From Phoronis australis (lineage: Eukaryota; Phoronida; Phoronidae), in the NCBI GenBank assembly GCA_002633005.1, contig NMRA01000344.1, positions 296,499 to 360,498 of the forward strand: 64,000 nucleotides of DNA. The letters are read 5' to 3'. A program made the position numbers and the translations under genes. Shown here piece by piece: positions 13,001 through 28,000 of the stretch. Numbering within the stretch: position 1 is the stretch's first letter; every line of letters starts with the position of its first letter. The notes under the pieces are model-generated. The model saw nothing but the letters and a program-made list of their open reading frames with translations. It was not told the origin of the DNA and searched no databases.

Positions 13001-16000
13001 CTAAATTATGTTTTCATTTTTTCCTTGTGCACTTTTTGAGATTTTTTATGAAAGTAATAAAATTTCTATTTCTGATACTCCTCATGCACAAAATAGAACA
13101 TTTTAAGAACAATTCTGAACAACATTTTGGAGACTTGTGCACAAAGCATACCATCTGAAAGTTTCATAACAATCCTCCATTTTTGAGATATGATGTTTTG
13201 AAGTTAGCCAAATTTGGAATTTTTCTAGGACCCTATAACCTCAAGTTAAAACATCAAACAAATAGTGGAAACAAAATGTGATGACTAACACTGCCCTGCT
13301 AAAGAACTGTACTGTGCTCTCAATTTATTCAAATGTCAAAAAGTGGGACTTTTATTTATTAGCGCCACCTAGTGAATATCACATTGCCCATTACTTTGCT
13401 GTGAACTAATGTCTGATAGGCTTTTACTCGAACGTTGAAAAATTACAATATTCTACCAATGAATTGTTTTTGTTGTTACCTGTCAGGTGGAAGTACTGGA
13501 AAATGCTGAAAAATGCTGAGTAGATGTCTCTACAGTTTGTACCTGCTCTGGTGCATCATTCTTGCCTGGTTCACCAATTATTTCCTTATTCTCTTCCAGC
13601 CTGTGACCAGATCCCAAGTGTCAGTCAGAGTCACTTCCGCTGACAGGTATGTTTGATTGGCTAAATTCATTGTCGGTGTTGGTTAGTTAACAGATGTTGT
13701 TGACATGATGTCTCGTTTGTTGTGCAAAATATCTTGTTACTGTCGTGGATTGGTTCGTACAACAGCAGTCTATTTTGTTGTTATCAAAGTCACTGTAGTC
13801 CTCCTGGGTTGTAGAATGTAAAAGAAACTGTTGAATGTATACTGAACGGGCTGGAGTCAGCCTGTTATTGAATGTATATTGGAAGGGCTGGAGTCAGCCT
13901 GTTATTGAATGTATACTGGACGGGCTGGAGTCAGCCTGTTATTGAATGTATACTGGACGGGCTGGAGTCAGCCTGTTATTGAATATATACTGGACGGGCT
14001 GGAGTCAGCCTGTTATTGAATGTATACTGGACGGGCTTGAGTCAACCTGTTATTCAGGTATTGGTGTTAGTTACAACACTGTCAGGGTTCTAGTCTTAAC
14101 ATCTTTGGTGGTTGTTCCAAATAGTATGTCGAAGAAGGCAACAGTCTGATATAACATGCCCACTTTTTAGAATCAGTTTGATGCCCATTATTTAGTGGGG
14201 AAAACTGGTTCTCAAAATTCGGGCACGTTATGTCAGACTATTACCGTCAAAGAATACAGTAAAAGCCAAGAGAAAACAGACAAAATGATTTATTACTCCA
14301 TGCTGTGATGAGTGTGGTGTCTGGTCGGAACTGGAATTCCATGTTCTGCCAGTTGAAGCACATAGTGTAAACAAAATCATAGTGTACCGTCATGGCGGAC
14401 CATTTAGATCAAGTGACAAAGTTATCCAGTATTCCTACTGTTCGGATCTGGCTTACACTTTAATTTAATGAGCAGTCATTAATGTTGTTTTCACAAAAAA
14501 ATCTTTATGTTCAGTTTTGTCAGCCACGGGTCATAATCTTGCATGAGCATGTAGTGGGTTTGCCTAATTTTATACCTTCTTACCTACCTACCAACCTACC
14601 TACCTACTTACCTAACTTACTAACTACCTACCTACCTAACTTACTAACTAATTACCTACCTATCTACCTACCTACCTATCTACCTAACTTACTGACTACC
14701 TACCTAACTTCCTACCTACCCACCTAACTAANTACCCACCCACCTACCCACCTACCTACCTACCTACCTACCTTCCTACATACATGTTATAAACTCTGTT
14801 GAAAACACGACTGGACTATTTGTTTGACAACTGACTCGCTCGTGGAGTCTTGAACAATCTCCTTTTCTCAGGAATGGAGCTATGTTGCAAAACACTGAGA
14901 GGCATAACAGACAAATAATTTAAAACGCTAGCTACATTTCGAGCCCCCATGTCTCATCATCAGGTGGTGAGTGAAATGAACATATTATACAAAGCAAAAT
15001 AAACTGTGAAATACACCATGATAGGTGGAAGAGGGGCATACAAACAGAAAGTGTGAATGTATTACACTGATGATTAGACATGCAGTGTTTGCTACATAGC
15101 TGCACGCCTGAAGAAAGGAGATTGTTTGGACTCTAGTCTAGGAGCAAGTCTGTATTAAGCTGTCAAATAAAAAGTCTAGTCTTGTTTTCACCAAAGTTCG
15201 TGTTAATGAACGACTGCTACCAAACTATACATACATGTATAAGTGTATAATGATGTCATTTCCAAAGCCAAGATGAAAATTTTGCAACAGGCAATAGAAA
15301 AGTGTTAGCATTACATTAATTTTTGACATTTGTTAAAACGAGCTGAAGTTTGTCCGGTTGGTTAATTTATTTATTATGCTGTGTCCCTCCCCCCCCCCTC
15401 CCCCGCCCCGTCCTGTGAAATTTCTGTTAACTTGGTAATTTGGAGTACTATTTATTTATTTATTGTCATGTTTAAAATGAGGTTGGCCTCTTCAGTGATA
15501 GCACTGCTTTCCAAGAGGGCCCTCAACAACAGTACCAGTATGTGAAGAATTGTATTGATATTCCATGTTAGTTTCCTGAATTCACTGTGGTGCGACAGTG
15601 CTGATGTTATCCCAGTCTGAAATGTGAAATCCAATTTATCAAACGTCATGTTCGGATGCCATGGGTGTAGTTCTTTAGGGCAGAGTAAATTAATCGTTTA
15701 GGTTCTTTGGTGCTTGCAAAATGCTTGACAGTCATTAACATGCTTTACCAGTTAAGTCTTCCTGTCTTTGGACAAACACTGATTACCCTCTTTGCTTGTG
15801 ATTATGCTTTTGTGTCTGAGTTGAACATAGACTCTGGTCTTATACTAGGGTTATAAGTAAACTCTTCTAAGAGTTTTCAAAAAAGCACGAAACTGAGTGA
15901 TCGAACGGCATAGTAAAGCTTCATGGCTGTCGTTGTGGCACCAAAATCTTAGAACTTGAACTGTGATAATCTAGTTGTTGACATCATCTTTTTCTTGGCT

Positions 16001-19000
16001 GCAATGTACATAATTGTGTACATTGGGAATTAGGTCAACGTGCTCAGTTGTACTCTACAGAACCACTGTGGCTGACATTAGGAAGATTGTGATAAGAGAT
16101 TGCAGTGTAAGGCTACACATTTGTGGGTCCTTTTCTGCTGAAATTAAGTAGAAAAGAATCTGCAGGCGGAATTGATAGTCATGATGCGAAAGTGGCATTT
16201 TGTCTATCTTCTTTTGGCTTGTACTGTAATTGCAGGAAATTACAAAAACACAAAATATAGATCGATATTTTGGTATGTTGATTTAAAAGTTCAGTGTAGA
16301 TTGTTATGGAGCCTCCAAGTTTAACTTATAGCTTCATGTGAAGCAATAAGAAATAGGTAAGATAAAGGCCTGTTCGAAATTTATTCAGCATTCGAAGGTT
16401 TTGGTTCAGTGTTTGTTCTTTGGCCATTATGTACTACGTATTTATTTTACTTAAGTGTACGGTAATAGTCACTTACAGAGATCGAGAACCAGTTTGCTCT
16501 AGTGAATAATGAGCATTAAAGTGGTTCTCAAAATCCATGACCGCTGTAACTGACAATTGCCGGTTTCAGTACTGCCTTCTGCTCCTGTTGCATGCCTGTT
16601 ACACACTGTCTCACAGCTCACTGTTCTGTAAGAGTTTTAATTGCCAATTCTCATTCTCTTCATGAGTTCTCGATTAGCAGTGATTATATACATCTGTCCT
16701 GCTATTATTCTCAGGATAAGTCTGTTCATAGAACTCTAGCCCTGAAATGCCAACTCCTGCACATAACCTATGCCATCGAGCTTGTGACCCCAAGACTAGC
16801 CGTGAGAGTTTGCACTGAGAATTTCTGACTGCTTGCTGGACTGAGTTTTGTTCAAGAGTTCTAGTGATCAAATCAAGCCAATTTTCATACTTGTTTCAAG
16901 TGAGACTCTTGAAGTACGGTTCCAAACAACCAGCGATATCTCGCCAAAATTAGTCAATGAACTGGACAATTACATGAGTCATTGTTAATAAGCACCGACC
17001 TGTGACCCTGTGTGGATGACGGGAGTATGTTTGGCCTCTGATATCTTTTAAGCTTGTTGTAGAACCAATTTCAACAGCTTATCATAATACATGCCGGGAG
17101 GTTTTCAACAAGACATTTAGGGGTGGTGAAACCATGTTAGAGTATTTTCCGGGGGGAAAAATTTGGCCTAACTGGAAATTTTAGGATCTGAAAAGAGGTG
17201 TGTTTACATGTGTTTTGAAAAATTACTCATAACTGCTTATTTAAGTGCTTGCATATCATTACTGATTTCAACTGTTTTGATAATAATTCATTTGTGGAAT
17301 GTTAACCTGTTGCCCAGATGCCGTTTTTGTTAATTATATTTCTGAGAAGTAGGCCTATTGTTTTCCGTAGTATTTACCTACCCCCGTGAAATAAAATTTT
17401 AAAAAATAAAAAGTTGTCCTTGTAAAAGAACCCAAACTAGTACTTCATGTTAGTGACAGCANCGTTTTTGAGTTTTTTCCAGCCATCCCGCCGCACCATC
17501 TAGATGTCCCGCTTTTTGGCACAAGGTCAAATTGACATGTTATCATAATTATCCTTTTGTAAAAAGAAAAAATAGATCATTTCATTGGTGTTTGCAAGAA
17601 CTGCAAGTTGCCATTCAATTATAAAAATCAAAAAGCGCTGTCAGGCATTTTTGGGTGTTACCTCTCCTATTCGATAAAATACGCATGTGTGGCGCAACCT
17701 CTGTCGCTACGATATTAGAGTTGGCATTGCAGGGCTAGAGTTGAAGGACAAATGTCCTTTAACTGGATCAGCTGTACTTTATCAGGGTACTTTGAACTTT
17801 GACCTGTGGTTAGCTAATGACCACAAGATGTCAGTGAGGTTATTCAAATATTGGGCAGCAAGTCACAGGTTACTTGTGAACAAAGGTGGTTGAACCTTGG
17901 CCTGTTGAGTTAACAGCTCAGATGGGTATGAAGAAGTCAAAGTGTCGTGAAATCTGCAGCATAGCCATGCCGTGAATCTTGTTTTGTAGGTACAGAGGTT
18001 GCATGCATTCAGGATCATGAAATAAATGTTAAATTAAAAGTAATATTTAGGTCCTGTTTTTGTTTTGCCACTTTCTTAGTTTGTTTTTGCACTGTTTGTG
18101 AGGCAAGTCAAGGGTATTTCTGTCAGCTGGATATTGAACTTTGATCTTTGAGCGAGTCCATTTGATCCCTTTGCAGGGGTGCTGGGTTATTTACCTTGAT
18201 TCAGTTGTGTTGTCCAATACAAAAACACCTTGTGTACTAGCTCTCTATTCAAAACCTCTACATTATTGATTATACCTAGGTCCATTCATGCTCAGTGTGC
18301 TGTGTAAATATGTTGCTGTTGACCTAGTTGAGGAAGTCGCCATTTCCTTAACCCTCACCTAGAAGATGTACACTTCAGCATGTGATAGGCATACTTAGGA
18401 CAGTGATTAGCTCAGGGAAGGAGAGATGCAGTGAATCTTGGATAAATTGCTCAGTTCTAAACAATTCATCTCTACCTGTGTACCGCCATCATGGGTGTCT
18501 ATTCATCCGGGGAGGCTTCCACACGACTCAAGCCAGTATTGATAGTAATCTCAGTTGTATTTGTTGTGTTTTTCTCCGTCAGTATGCTGCAGGCCCCTGC
18601 TCATGAGATCAGGTTGGTACTATCATCTCCTTCATTCTGTGTGTACAACTAACAACCTAGTGCATGCTATTCATGCCTTAGTTTTAACAACATAGTGTAG
18701 TCTATGTTTAGTGTTACCTGGAATGCCTCGTTTAAAATCAAACCTGCAATCCCAGACAAATGGCTTCAAGACACAGTTAAGCCAACTTGTGTACAAGTGA
18801 AAGTCCCACAAATATGGTGAAAAACCCAGTATGTGGACAATCAGTTGTCATCATTTTTTAGAAGTCTGGTTTGTCTTTAACAATATATCATCTTGATGAT
18901 GGAGAAGTGACCCTATTGAACTGACATTGACTCTGTGTAATGTTGGTGAGTGACAAGGTGTATGACAGACATGCCACATTTAAATGAAAATATTTGTTAC

Positions 19001-22000
19001 CAGATTTCTCTCTCTGTAGAAAGACCAGTCTGGCTGTGAGCGTATTTTCTGCAGCTACACCCGAGGTGTTTATTTGTGTAAAAATGAGCATGATGGAATC
19101 CTGAAGCTTTCCTCAGTTTTATTTGAAGTGGACTCCAAAACCATAACTAAAGTAAACTTTCAACACTGAAGTCTTAACTTGTAGGAACAGTCATGAATCA
19201 GTTTGTTGAGTATTGACTTTTGATTTCAGTTTGCACCTGAACTGTACTGTTGATACACCTAAACGTATATTCATTCAACATTTCCATAGATATGCCCAAG
19301 TATACATTTGGATTGACTTTTGGTCCCTTAACTGATATTTCCCAAATAGATGCTCTGTACTTGTCTGCACAAAACTCTGGCTATCATTCTTAGTTTAGTG
19401 TTTGCTAGTTGTTCAAAAACTACCGTATTTCCACCTTCTGCTAGCTACCATAAAACAACTGAAACAGTTCTGTGGCAATGCAGTACTTTGGATGGTGTGT
19501 TTCACTTTTTGTACCAACATATCTCTGTCTTCCCTGTGTGTGTGTGTGTGTGCGCGCGCGTATGTGTATGTTTACGTGACTACTGTGCATTCCTCTGTAC
19601 CTGACACTGTTCATGTTTAAAGTTCTTGTGTTCTGCTCACTAGCTCAATATTGTTTTCCATGACCTTTCAACCAAAACTAAGTGCTACAAATCCTTCTTG
19701 AATGCTTCTTCATTGTCTGGAACTGTCAGTTAATACACATTCTATAGAGACTAATGAATTTTCAAATGAAAAACCAATTGTATTGTAATTCTCTTCACTA
19801 ATAAAAGCAAGAATTTGTATAATTCTTAAACGTTGCTCTAATCAATTACTACGCCACAAGAAAGGTTTAAACAATCAAATTTAGCCGTAAAATCATTAAT
19901 AATTGGCTCAGTTTTTTTGCTAACAAAAACGTAGTTTGTAACAGTAACAGAAAATTAGGATAGTCGAATAACGGTACTGTTGGCAAAGCAGCCATGTGTT
20001 CCTCTGGTGGTCTGGATGATAGAATAAACATTGTTAAATGAAGATTTTTTTCCCTAAGATAAAAGATTGTTGAAGCTATGATAACTGCGAGGAGACATGT
20101 TGTAGACCTATGCTCCCCATTGTTTGGTGGTTGAACATAAACTCTCTTCACACCAAAGTGGTTGGAACTTTTAAAACCCATTCTAAGGTAAATCGTAATA
20201 AGTGTCAGTTTGCACTCTTAACACTGGTTTTAAAAGTTGTTACTGCAGTTAGCTTACAACCCTCCATGAGGGTGGTTTATAACATGATGTGAACACGACA
20301 GATTGCAAAAGTTGTAACTCTGAGTGGCGCTGCTGTCAAATCTGGTTGGAAACAACAACACACTGAGCCACTAACTGGGGTGAATCAGAAAGTGATAGTG
20401 ACTAAAACGATGAACTAGCATTATAACATTTGAAGTAGCATGAACAATTTGCTCTTACAACTGTAGAAGGAGCTGCTTGTTACCAAGCTTAGTTGGTCTG
20501 AACATTGCTATATGGTTTTATGTGTGGTGTGTATACAACATTGTCAGTCTCAACAATAACTGTTAGGTCTCCAGGTACAATGTCTTGCACTGTATACATT
20601 GGTCTTATGTCATTCTGAGTGCATTTGTTTGTGTTTCTCATAACTCTGTCTTGCACTGTAGACATAGGACTAATGTCATTCTGAATGCGTTTATTAATTA
20701 TTTCTCTTGATTCTGTCTTGCACTATAGACATTGCAAAAATCAGATTCTGAATGCATTTGTTGTGTGTTCATTGATTGCTGTGTTTATTGATCTATTTCA
20801 CCTGTGTGTCACCTCCAAACCTCATACATGTATATAGGTCATAATTGATTCATCGCCAGATGATATCCTTTTTGCATTTGTATCTCTGGACAAAACAAGA
20901 GTCGTATTAGAATCAAGCGGTCCTTTTTTTGAGGATTTACCTGGGGTCTCGTGATCATTGTTTCTACGAAGACACTGTAATGTGTCAGTTTTTAAGCCCT
21001 CGAATTTTACAGTGTTGCACAGGTTGAAGGCTGTCTCGCCAATATTCCCATAACTAAAACAATCCTGTTTTATATAAGATCAGCATTGCGTTAGCAGTGG
21101 TTTGCAATCTTAGTGCAAGGGTCAACAAGTTGAATAAGTTAAACCTTACCTTTTGACTTTTATGTCATTACCTTGGTACACTGGTTTTGAATTCATTACC
21201 TTGGTACACTGGTTTTGAATTCATTACCTTGGTACACTGGTTTTGAATTCATTACCGTGGTACACTGGTTTTGAATTCATTACCTTGGTACACTGGTTTT
21301 GAATTCATTACCTTGGTACACTGGTTTTGAATTCATTACCTTGGTACACTGGTTTTGAATTCATTACCTTGGTACACTGGTTTTGAAATCAACCTTATGA
21401 TATTGTTCCCTAATTACACAGAATGGAGTTCATTGAGAGTTTCATCTGTAAGATTCACCATCCAGTAACTTGATTCCTTTCCATTTTCAGTTGTGGCTTG
21501 AGCTAATTGGTGACTTAAACCTGTTGGTTCTGTTGTTGCTAGTTGCTCTTGAACCTAGTCTTTTGGTCTGTGCTTAATTGAAGTTTAAAGACAGACTTTC
21601 AAGTTAGACTATATGCTGTCATCAGCACTAAGTGTGGTAAAATGTCACCGATTTAGGACAATGTAGCGGACAGGTGAAATTTTATTTATTTTGTTTTTTT
21701 CTGTTAATGATACATAGCATTGAAGTATTGCTTTTTGCACCTTCAAGGTATGTACCATATTGCTACCATCAGACAATAGATTGAAAACTTGTGGCCATTC
21801 ACAATATTAGAACTTTTTGAAAAATGAAAACGGGGAAGTAGGGCATTTGTTTTTGTCCAGAATTGTTGAGATTTTCACCATTACTTGTAGCTAAGTTTTA
21901 CCGCCTGACTTAATGTGCTGAATCACTTGTGATCTTCGATGCTCGCTTTTCATCAATGTCAGCACAGTTTTTTGAAATGTGTTTTCTCTTTCAGACATAT

Positions 22001-25000
22001 CCCACCCGCTATGCGGTCGAAAACGCAGGTGAGGAGTTTAGAAGACATGGCATCCTCAAGGTCAAGGACGCCACAACGAAACCTTTCGAGGTCATACTCA
22101 GAAAGCTCCGATACCAACAGTACCCGCGAGGGCCAACGGGAGTCTCTCGATCTATCTGACCAATCAGACAGAGAAGAGAGGAAGCGCTTAAGGACTTGTC
22201 CAACATTTTTTTCTGTTATGCAAGTCAGGTAAACATTGGAGGTCATTAGTATGTTGATTTTATGTCACAATCACTGCTGTTTTGTCGCACCTTGTCTCTT
22301 TGCACTTGTTTCACCTGTGATATTTTTTGTTTGTTTCTAACTTTGAAATCAATTGATATGTGTATATTATTAGCGCGCAGTACAATTTCAAACATAATTG
22401 ATTGAAAACGTGTTTCATTAATGTTAAAATTTCACCACTTTAGGACACAATAGGGCTGACAATAGGACTGAGAGTTGAAATTTTGTTTTTCGTTTTTTTT
22501 TCATATACAATGTTACACCTTTCTGTAGGATATCTACCATGATCACACAAAATTTTGAAAATTCTGGGTTTTCACAATAATGACATTTTAGAAATGAGAA
22601 AAAGGTAATGTTGGCAATTTTTTTGTCTGAAATTGCTGGAATTTTATTGTAGAAACCCATTTGCGTATTTCTAAAATGGTTTGCTCCTAATTTTTTATTG
22701 AAAACACGATAGTGATGTCCGTTCACACTCATTCAAAAGTTGCAGTATATTGGTCGATCTTCCCAAAATGAAGTGTGAAGCCTTTAATTTGCTTAAAACC
22801 ACCATTTCTCTTGTTTCAACTGTATAATCAGCATCACTAAACCTTCCTGTATAGCAGTGCACATCATAACCGTGAATTTAGTATTTCCAAAATGAGAAAA
22901 TAGAAGAAAACCAAAAGTTTCTTATCTTCATGGATATGAATGTGATACAGGAACTTACCCAGCGCTACTATGTCATGTCCATCAACATGCAAGTGCCAGA
23001 ATATGAAAAGAGCTACTACATGGTCAACTACTGAGTTATCACAACCACTACAAACACAATTCCTCAGTGCGGTCAACTACTGAGTTATCACAAGCACCAC
23101 AAACACAATGCCATGTCATTCTTTAGTGTTATACCAGAAACCACAAGAAAAGGAGCTGCAATATCTGACCACTATTCACACTAAACACAGTAACAGAGGG
23201 TGATTACTGCTGTGATTGGTTGTCTCGATTCTACATAGAATGTATTGAACAAAAAATGCTCATTAACCAAGATGAAATGATTAACGTAGTATCAGATAGT
23301 GTTTGCGGGAATTCTAATTTGACAGATAATGGACTGGTGTGGTTGTTTTGCTGTTTTTTGTTATGAAATTAGTGATTTTAAGCACTTAAAAAGGTGTAAT
23401 TTTCCAGAAATTGCTATCAAATACAAGTGTACTTCAAAAGGTCACTGTGGTAGTCTTCAAACTGGTGACATTTTACCAGAAAGGACTGTACAATGGGTAT
23501 GACCTACACATTCAATATAACTGCCATAAGTGTGTTGCTAAGCATTCACGCAAAACATGGTAGCCAAGAACCAGAGGACACCAGTACTTTGTAACAGGTA
23601 GTAGGCTAGTTCTAAATTGATTGCTTTTCCCAACCTAGCGAAAAAATAGATGACCTAGGGTGTGCATTGTTCCATTACAGTTTTGTGCATATCTGTTGCA
23701 ACGAAGACGGAGGTATCCCCATCCCCAAATTCCTTGAAGCGTGCCTTGCTCTGGCTGGTGTTTTTGGTAAGTTTAATTGTATTGTCTAAGGAAAGATGTA
23801 AGTAGTTGTTTTTGTGCTTACGCAGGCTCTGTTTGGTAGTGCAGCATTTGACGCTTAGCTAAACACCAAGTTGCATTTGGCGACCTAGCAAAAATCCCAG
23901 GTCACCAAAAGTGAAAATCTTTTGTCGACCAAACAAAAAGAAAAAAAGTCGGATGGCGTAACGCCACCCAGTATCCCGTAAATGCCTAAATGTAGGCGTA
24001 TGTTCATTCTTTAACTCAATTCCTCCCACCGGCGAATGAACAAGGAACTCGGACAACCAAATGGGCTTGTAGCGAGCAAATTTCACCAGGCTTGCCCGAT
24101 TTTTGCCGAACAATTCTGATTTCTGTCTGTTTACTTCCTCTTGTAATTTACATGTGGTGGCAAATGCGCTGATTTTGCAAAATAAATGGAACAATTGTGA
24201 ATCAAAGGTTACTCTAAGAAACACAAACTTTGAAACGAATTTGTAGGGAATTGATTTACTGGTACTTTAGTACTTGCAATGGCGACATTGTGGTGACTTG
24301 GAATTTTTCCAGGTCGTCAAACACAATCTTAGGTTGCATTGGTCGCTAAATCGTGCACTGTTGTGAAATGAAGTTGACCTTGAATCCAATGCTTTTTAGA
24401 AGTGTGTCTGACTTGAAGTTGGTGAGCTCAACTAAGCTGAAGCCATAAAAAGGACAGAGTTTCAAATTGGGTTTTATGCACCATGGGTCCATCCTTCATT
24501 ACCCAGGGCTTGGAATTTTCCGCGGAAACGCGGATTTCCGCTTTTTTGAAATGTGCTTTCCGCTTTTATAATGTTTCCGCATAAAAAAATCAGATTTGAT
24601 ATGAAATTTCCGCGGCAAAATTCCTTTCTTACCGCGGCGTTGCAGACGACGTTCACCTCGGAAAGCGAAAGTCTTAATGTTTCGGAGGAACGTAAATTGT
24701 CAACATCGCCGGGGCATCTGGGTAAAGCGTGGTCTGATTTTCAATGGCGGCTCGTGTTATTGTTAAGCGCGGCGACAAATACTACCGCTCTGCAGCCAAA
24801 TTTGTGTGGGTTGGGAGTGGACGGGCGAGCGAAAAGGACGCAGACGCATGCTACTGATGGTGGTAACGTTTTTTTTTTTTTTTTTTTAGTCCCGATTTTT
24901 GTCGCGGAAAAGTTCACACTGACCATTTCAAAGGCTGGTTATCGCGCATGATTTGGGCCGTAAAAGTTTCCGCGTTTTTTGTCATTGGTCATTCCAAGCC

Positions 25001-28000
25001 CTGATTACCTGCACATGTCCAATTCAATATAGGCAGGAGACTGAATTCTTCATGAGTTTTGTTTAACAGTTTTGGATGTACCTGCCCAGAATGTCTGATT
25101 ACAAACCATCCAAAAGTTGGAAGACTATACTGAATTAGTGAATATTTCTTTGAAATTAGCTTATATCTTCAACATCGTGCATTAGAATAAATCTTTCCAT
25201 TTGTCTTTGTAAAACCACGCAATTTTTATCCTTCAGTATTTTAACCTGGACAGTTTCATGTAAATTACTTTGATGTGCCAATAATGGATTATGGTATCTT
25301 TAACTGAAGACAATGCCACCATACTGCAGACATACATAATTACAGTGTGCTGACATTGGTGGTGCATAAATATCCGAGCAAAGATAAAGTTGCTGTTAAA
25401 TTGTTCTTACTAGGCCTCATTTCATTCCTTTATCTCTCTATTGCACATATACTTTCACCTTGATAAGTTATCACGTAGAGAAGAATCAGGCTTGCCTCTC
25501 CATTGTTACATTATCACAGTGGTTATCTCGATTTATCAGTATTTATCTCTTGCACTTGGCACAGTTGATGCGGCAATAGTCTGATATAACGTGCCTGTAT
25601 TTTGAGAAACAGTTTGATGCCCGTTATTCAGTGCAGAAAACTGGTGCACAAAATTCGGGCACATTATATCTGACCATTACCGTTAATCCAGTGAGGAGAC
25701 TCACACCTACCTCTTTCTCTATGCCTATCTTCAGTTATCATTTACTGTTGCTCTTTGTACACATACAGTTAATAAACTGACTGCACTTTGTATAGCTAGT
25801 AGTTTTATCTCAAGTATTGGGTAGACTAATTGCATGTATTTCATTGCCGGCATGACATCTACATTCATTGACACTATGTCCATAATGTTTTCTCATATTT
25901 TGGATATACGATGTTTTGAGGTGGTGATGTACTAATAGCATGCCTGTACGATGTCTTGAGGTGGTCATGTAGGAACATCCTGTGTATACGATGTTGTGAG
26001 GTGATCATGTAGGAACATCCTGTCTATACGATGTTTTGAGGTGATCATGTAGGAACACCATGTCTATACGATGTTTTGAGGTGATCATGTAGGAGCATCA
26101 TGTCTATACGATGTTTTGAAGTGGTCATATAGGAACATCATGTGAAAACCATGTTTTGAGGTGGTCATGTAGGAACATCCTGTCTATACGATGTTTTGAG
26201 GTGGTCATGTAGGAACATCATGTCTATACGATGTTTTGAGGTGGTCATGTAGGAACATCATGTCTATACGATGTTTTGAGGTGGTCATGTAGGAACATCA
26301 TGTCTATACGATGTTTTGAAGTGGTCATATAGGAACATCATGTCAAAACCATGTTTTGAGGTGGTCATGTAGGAACATCATGTCTATACCATGTTTTGAG
26401 GTGGTCATGTAGGAATATCATGTCAAAACCATGTTTTGAGGTGGTCATATAGGAACATGTCTATACCATGTTTTAAGGTGATCATGTAGGAGCATCATGT
26501 CTATACAATGCTTTGAGGTGGTCATTTAGGAACATCATGTCTATAATCTCTTGGTTTATTTCTTCCACCATCTTGCCTATTTTCAAATTACCCCAACGTC
26601 GCAGTCCATCTTTACATGTTACAGCATTCTTAGAGGAATGAGCTTGGGTGTGTGGCACACTCATCTTGGGCTCTTGGATGATATTTTTTCTCTTGGTACA
26701 TGTCAGGGTTTGAAGCTGGTACCTCGTCAACTCAGCACTCTCACCACTAGGCCAGTAGGTCTTCCATTAATTTTGTGAGAAATTTGCTGTACGGAAGGAG
26801 GGGTAGACAGGTGTCTTTTGGCTTCTTGCTAGGTTAACTGGAGACATTGCCGTGCATAGCCTCTTTGCTCCAGCCTTTTTCACTGTGAGTCGAGTATCCT
26901 TATGTTATTGCACAATATGCTGTGTTGACCATGTATGATCTGCTACTCCTGAAGAGTTGTTACCAGCTCTGCAGTGTTTCTCTGTGACTGTTCAGTTATC
27001 CTGGTTTCCTGTGGTCTTAATGTTTCTCTGTTATGGGATTCACCACATTCAAATGGGATTTGATGGATGGCCTTTTTCTTTTCCCCAAGTCTAACTTTGT
27101 TTTAACTTAGGTCAGTCGTCAACGGAGGATGTTTGAGCTACGATATACAGTTAATAGTGTGAATTCCTTGCATTCGCACCATAGCTTTTGAGAGATTCCA
27201 GGTATGATCAAAGACAAACCGATGAAACAAATTCATTATTATTGTACATGATATTTTAGATCTAGTCTATACATTTCCATTCTTGGAAATTCCCAATGTC
27301 TTTTTACTACAAGTTTTTCTGTGATGTCCACTCGTTGATGTTGTGTTATGTCTTGTAACACGATGATGTTCTTCTTGTCCTACAGATAAACTTAGTGCCA
27401 CCGCGTTTGCACCTGTTAAAATGGATTTCACAGGTAATATCAAGGTAAGTGTAATTTGCATAATGTCTGTATGTATATTGTCTGATACTACGAAAACATT
27501 GAGCTGTAGCTTCACATAGACCCTTGATTTGTTATGCAGAATTATGATAACATTGAATATGACAATTGTTGTGCTTGCAGAATGCATGATTATTTGTTTT
27601 TATTAAAAATGGTCTCTATGAAATAGAGGAAAATTTGTCTAAATGTGGATTCTATGTGCTTGACTTCAGAAAATCCAACAAAAATATTCCACAAATCCGG
27701 ATCAGTTTCTCAGTCTTCAGTCTCTGGTGCTGTATGAGAAGAAGGCAAAGGAGTCAGCTGATCCAAACTCAGGCACACAGGCCTTACTTTGGCTGAAGAG
27801 GTATGGCATTCAAACTTGATCTATGTGATCAAAGGCGTTTATACTCTCTACGATTATATTTTTGCAATTTTTGTGACAAGATTGCCCTTGAATGACTTGA
27901 GTTACAGCAGGTTGAAATCAAGTCTGAGACTGTCTTCTCATGAAGATTTTTAACGAAAATGAGCCCCTTATAGACACCTTGATGTCACAAATTTGCTTTG

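Larger units (their letters stand above)
13647..21994 (+). other. 8.3-kb PLEKHA8 intron rich in satellites and foldback elements
   Basis: The largest intron. It holds a 37-bp satellite, two copies of a GTCTGATATAACRTGCCC-type hairpin family, a TACC microsatellite containing an N, a foldback element at 14798-15192, a 70-bp repeat near 20579, a 28-bp satellite at 21165 and a dispersed repeat at 21633. There is an isolated N at 17461. I found no nested gene. Confidence 0.6.
23767..27385 (+). other. 3.6-kb PLEKHA8 intron packed with elements
   Basis: Between the first two GLTP exons lie two inverted-repeat elements (23838 and 24504), a family hairpin (25572), a 40-bp satellite (25907) and a minus-strand SINE-like unit (about 26548). 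Little unique DNA remains. Confidence 0.6.

Noticed and set aside
13946-14149. 67-codon frame over the 37-bp repeat
   Set aside because: No start context, no family; it stays open because of the repeated sequence.
14482-14727. 81-codon frame ending in [14 protein letters not shown] repeats
   Set aside because: Translation of a TACC microsatellite.
17461-17461. Isolated N as a third contig overlap
   Set aside because: The sequences on either side are not duplicates of each other, so there is no sign of an unmerged overlap here.
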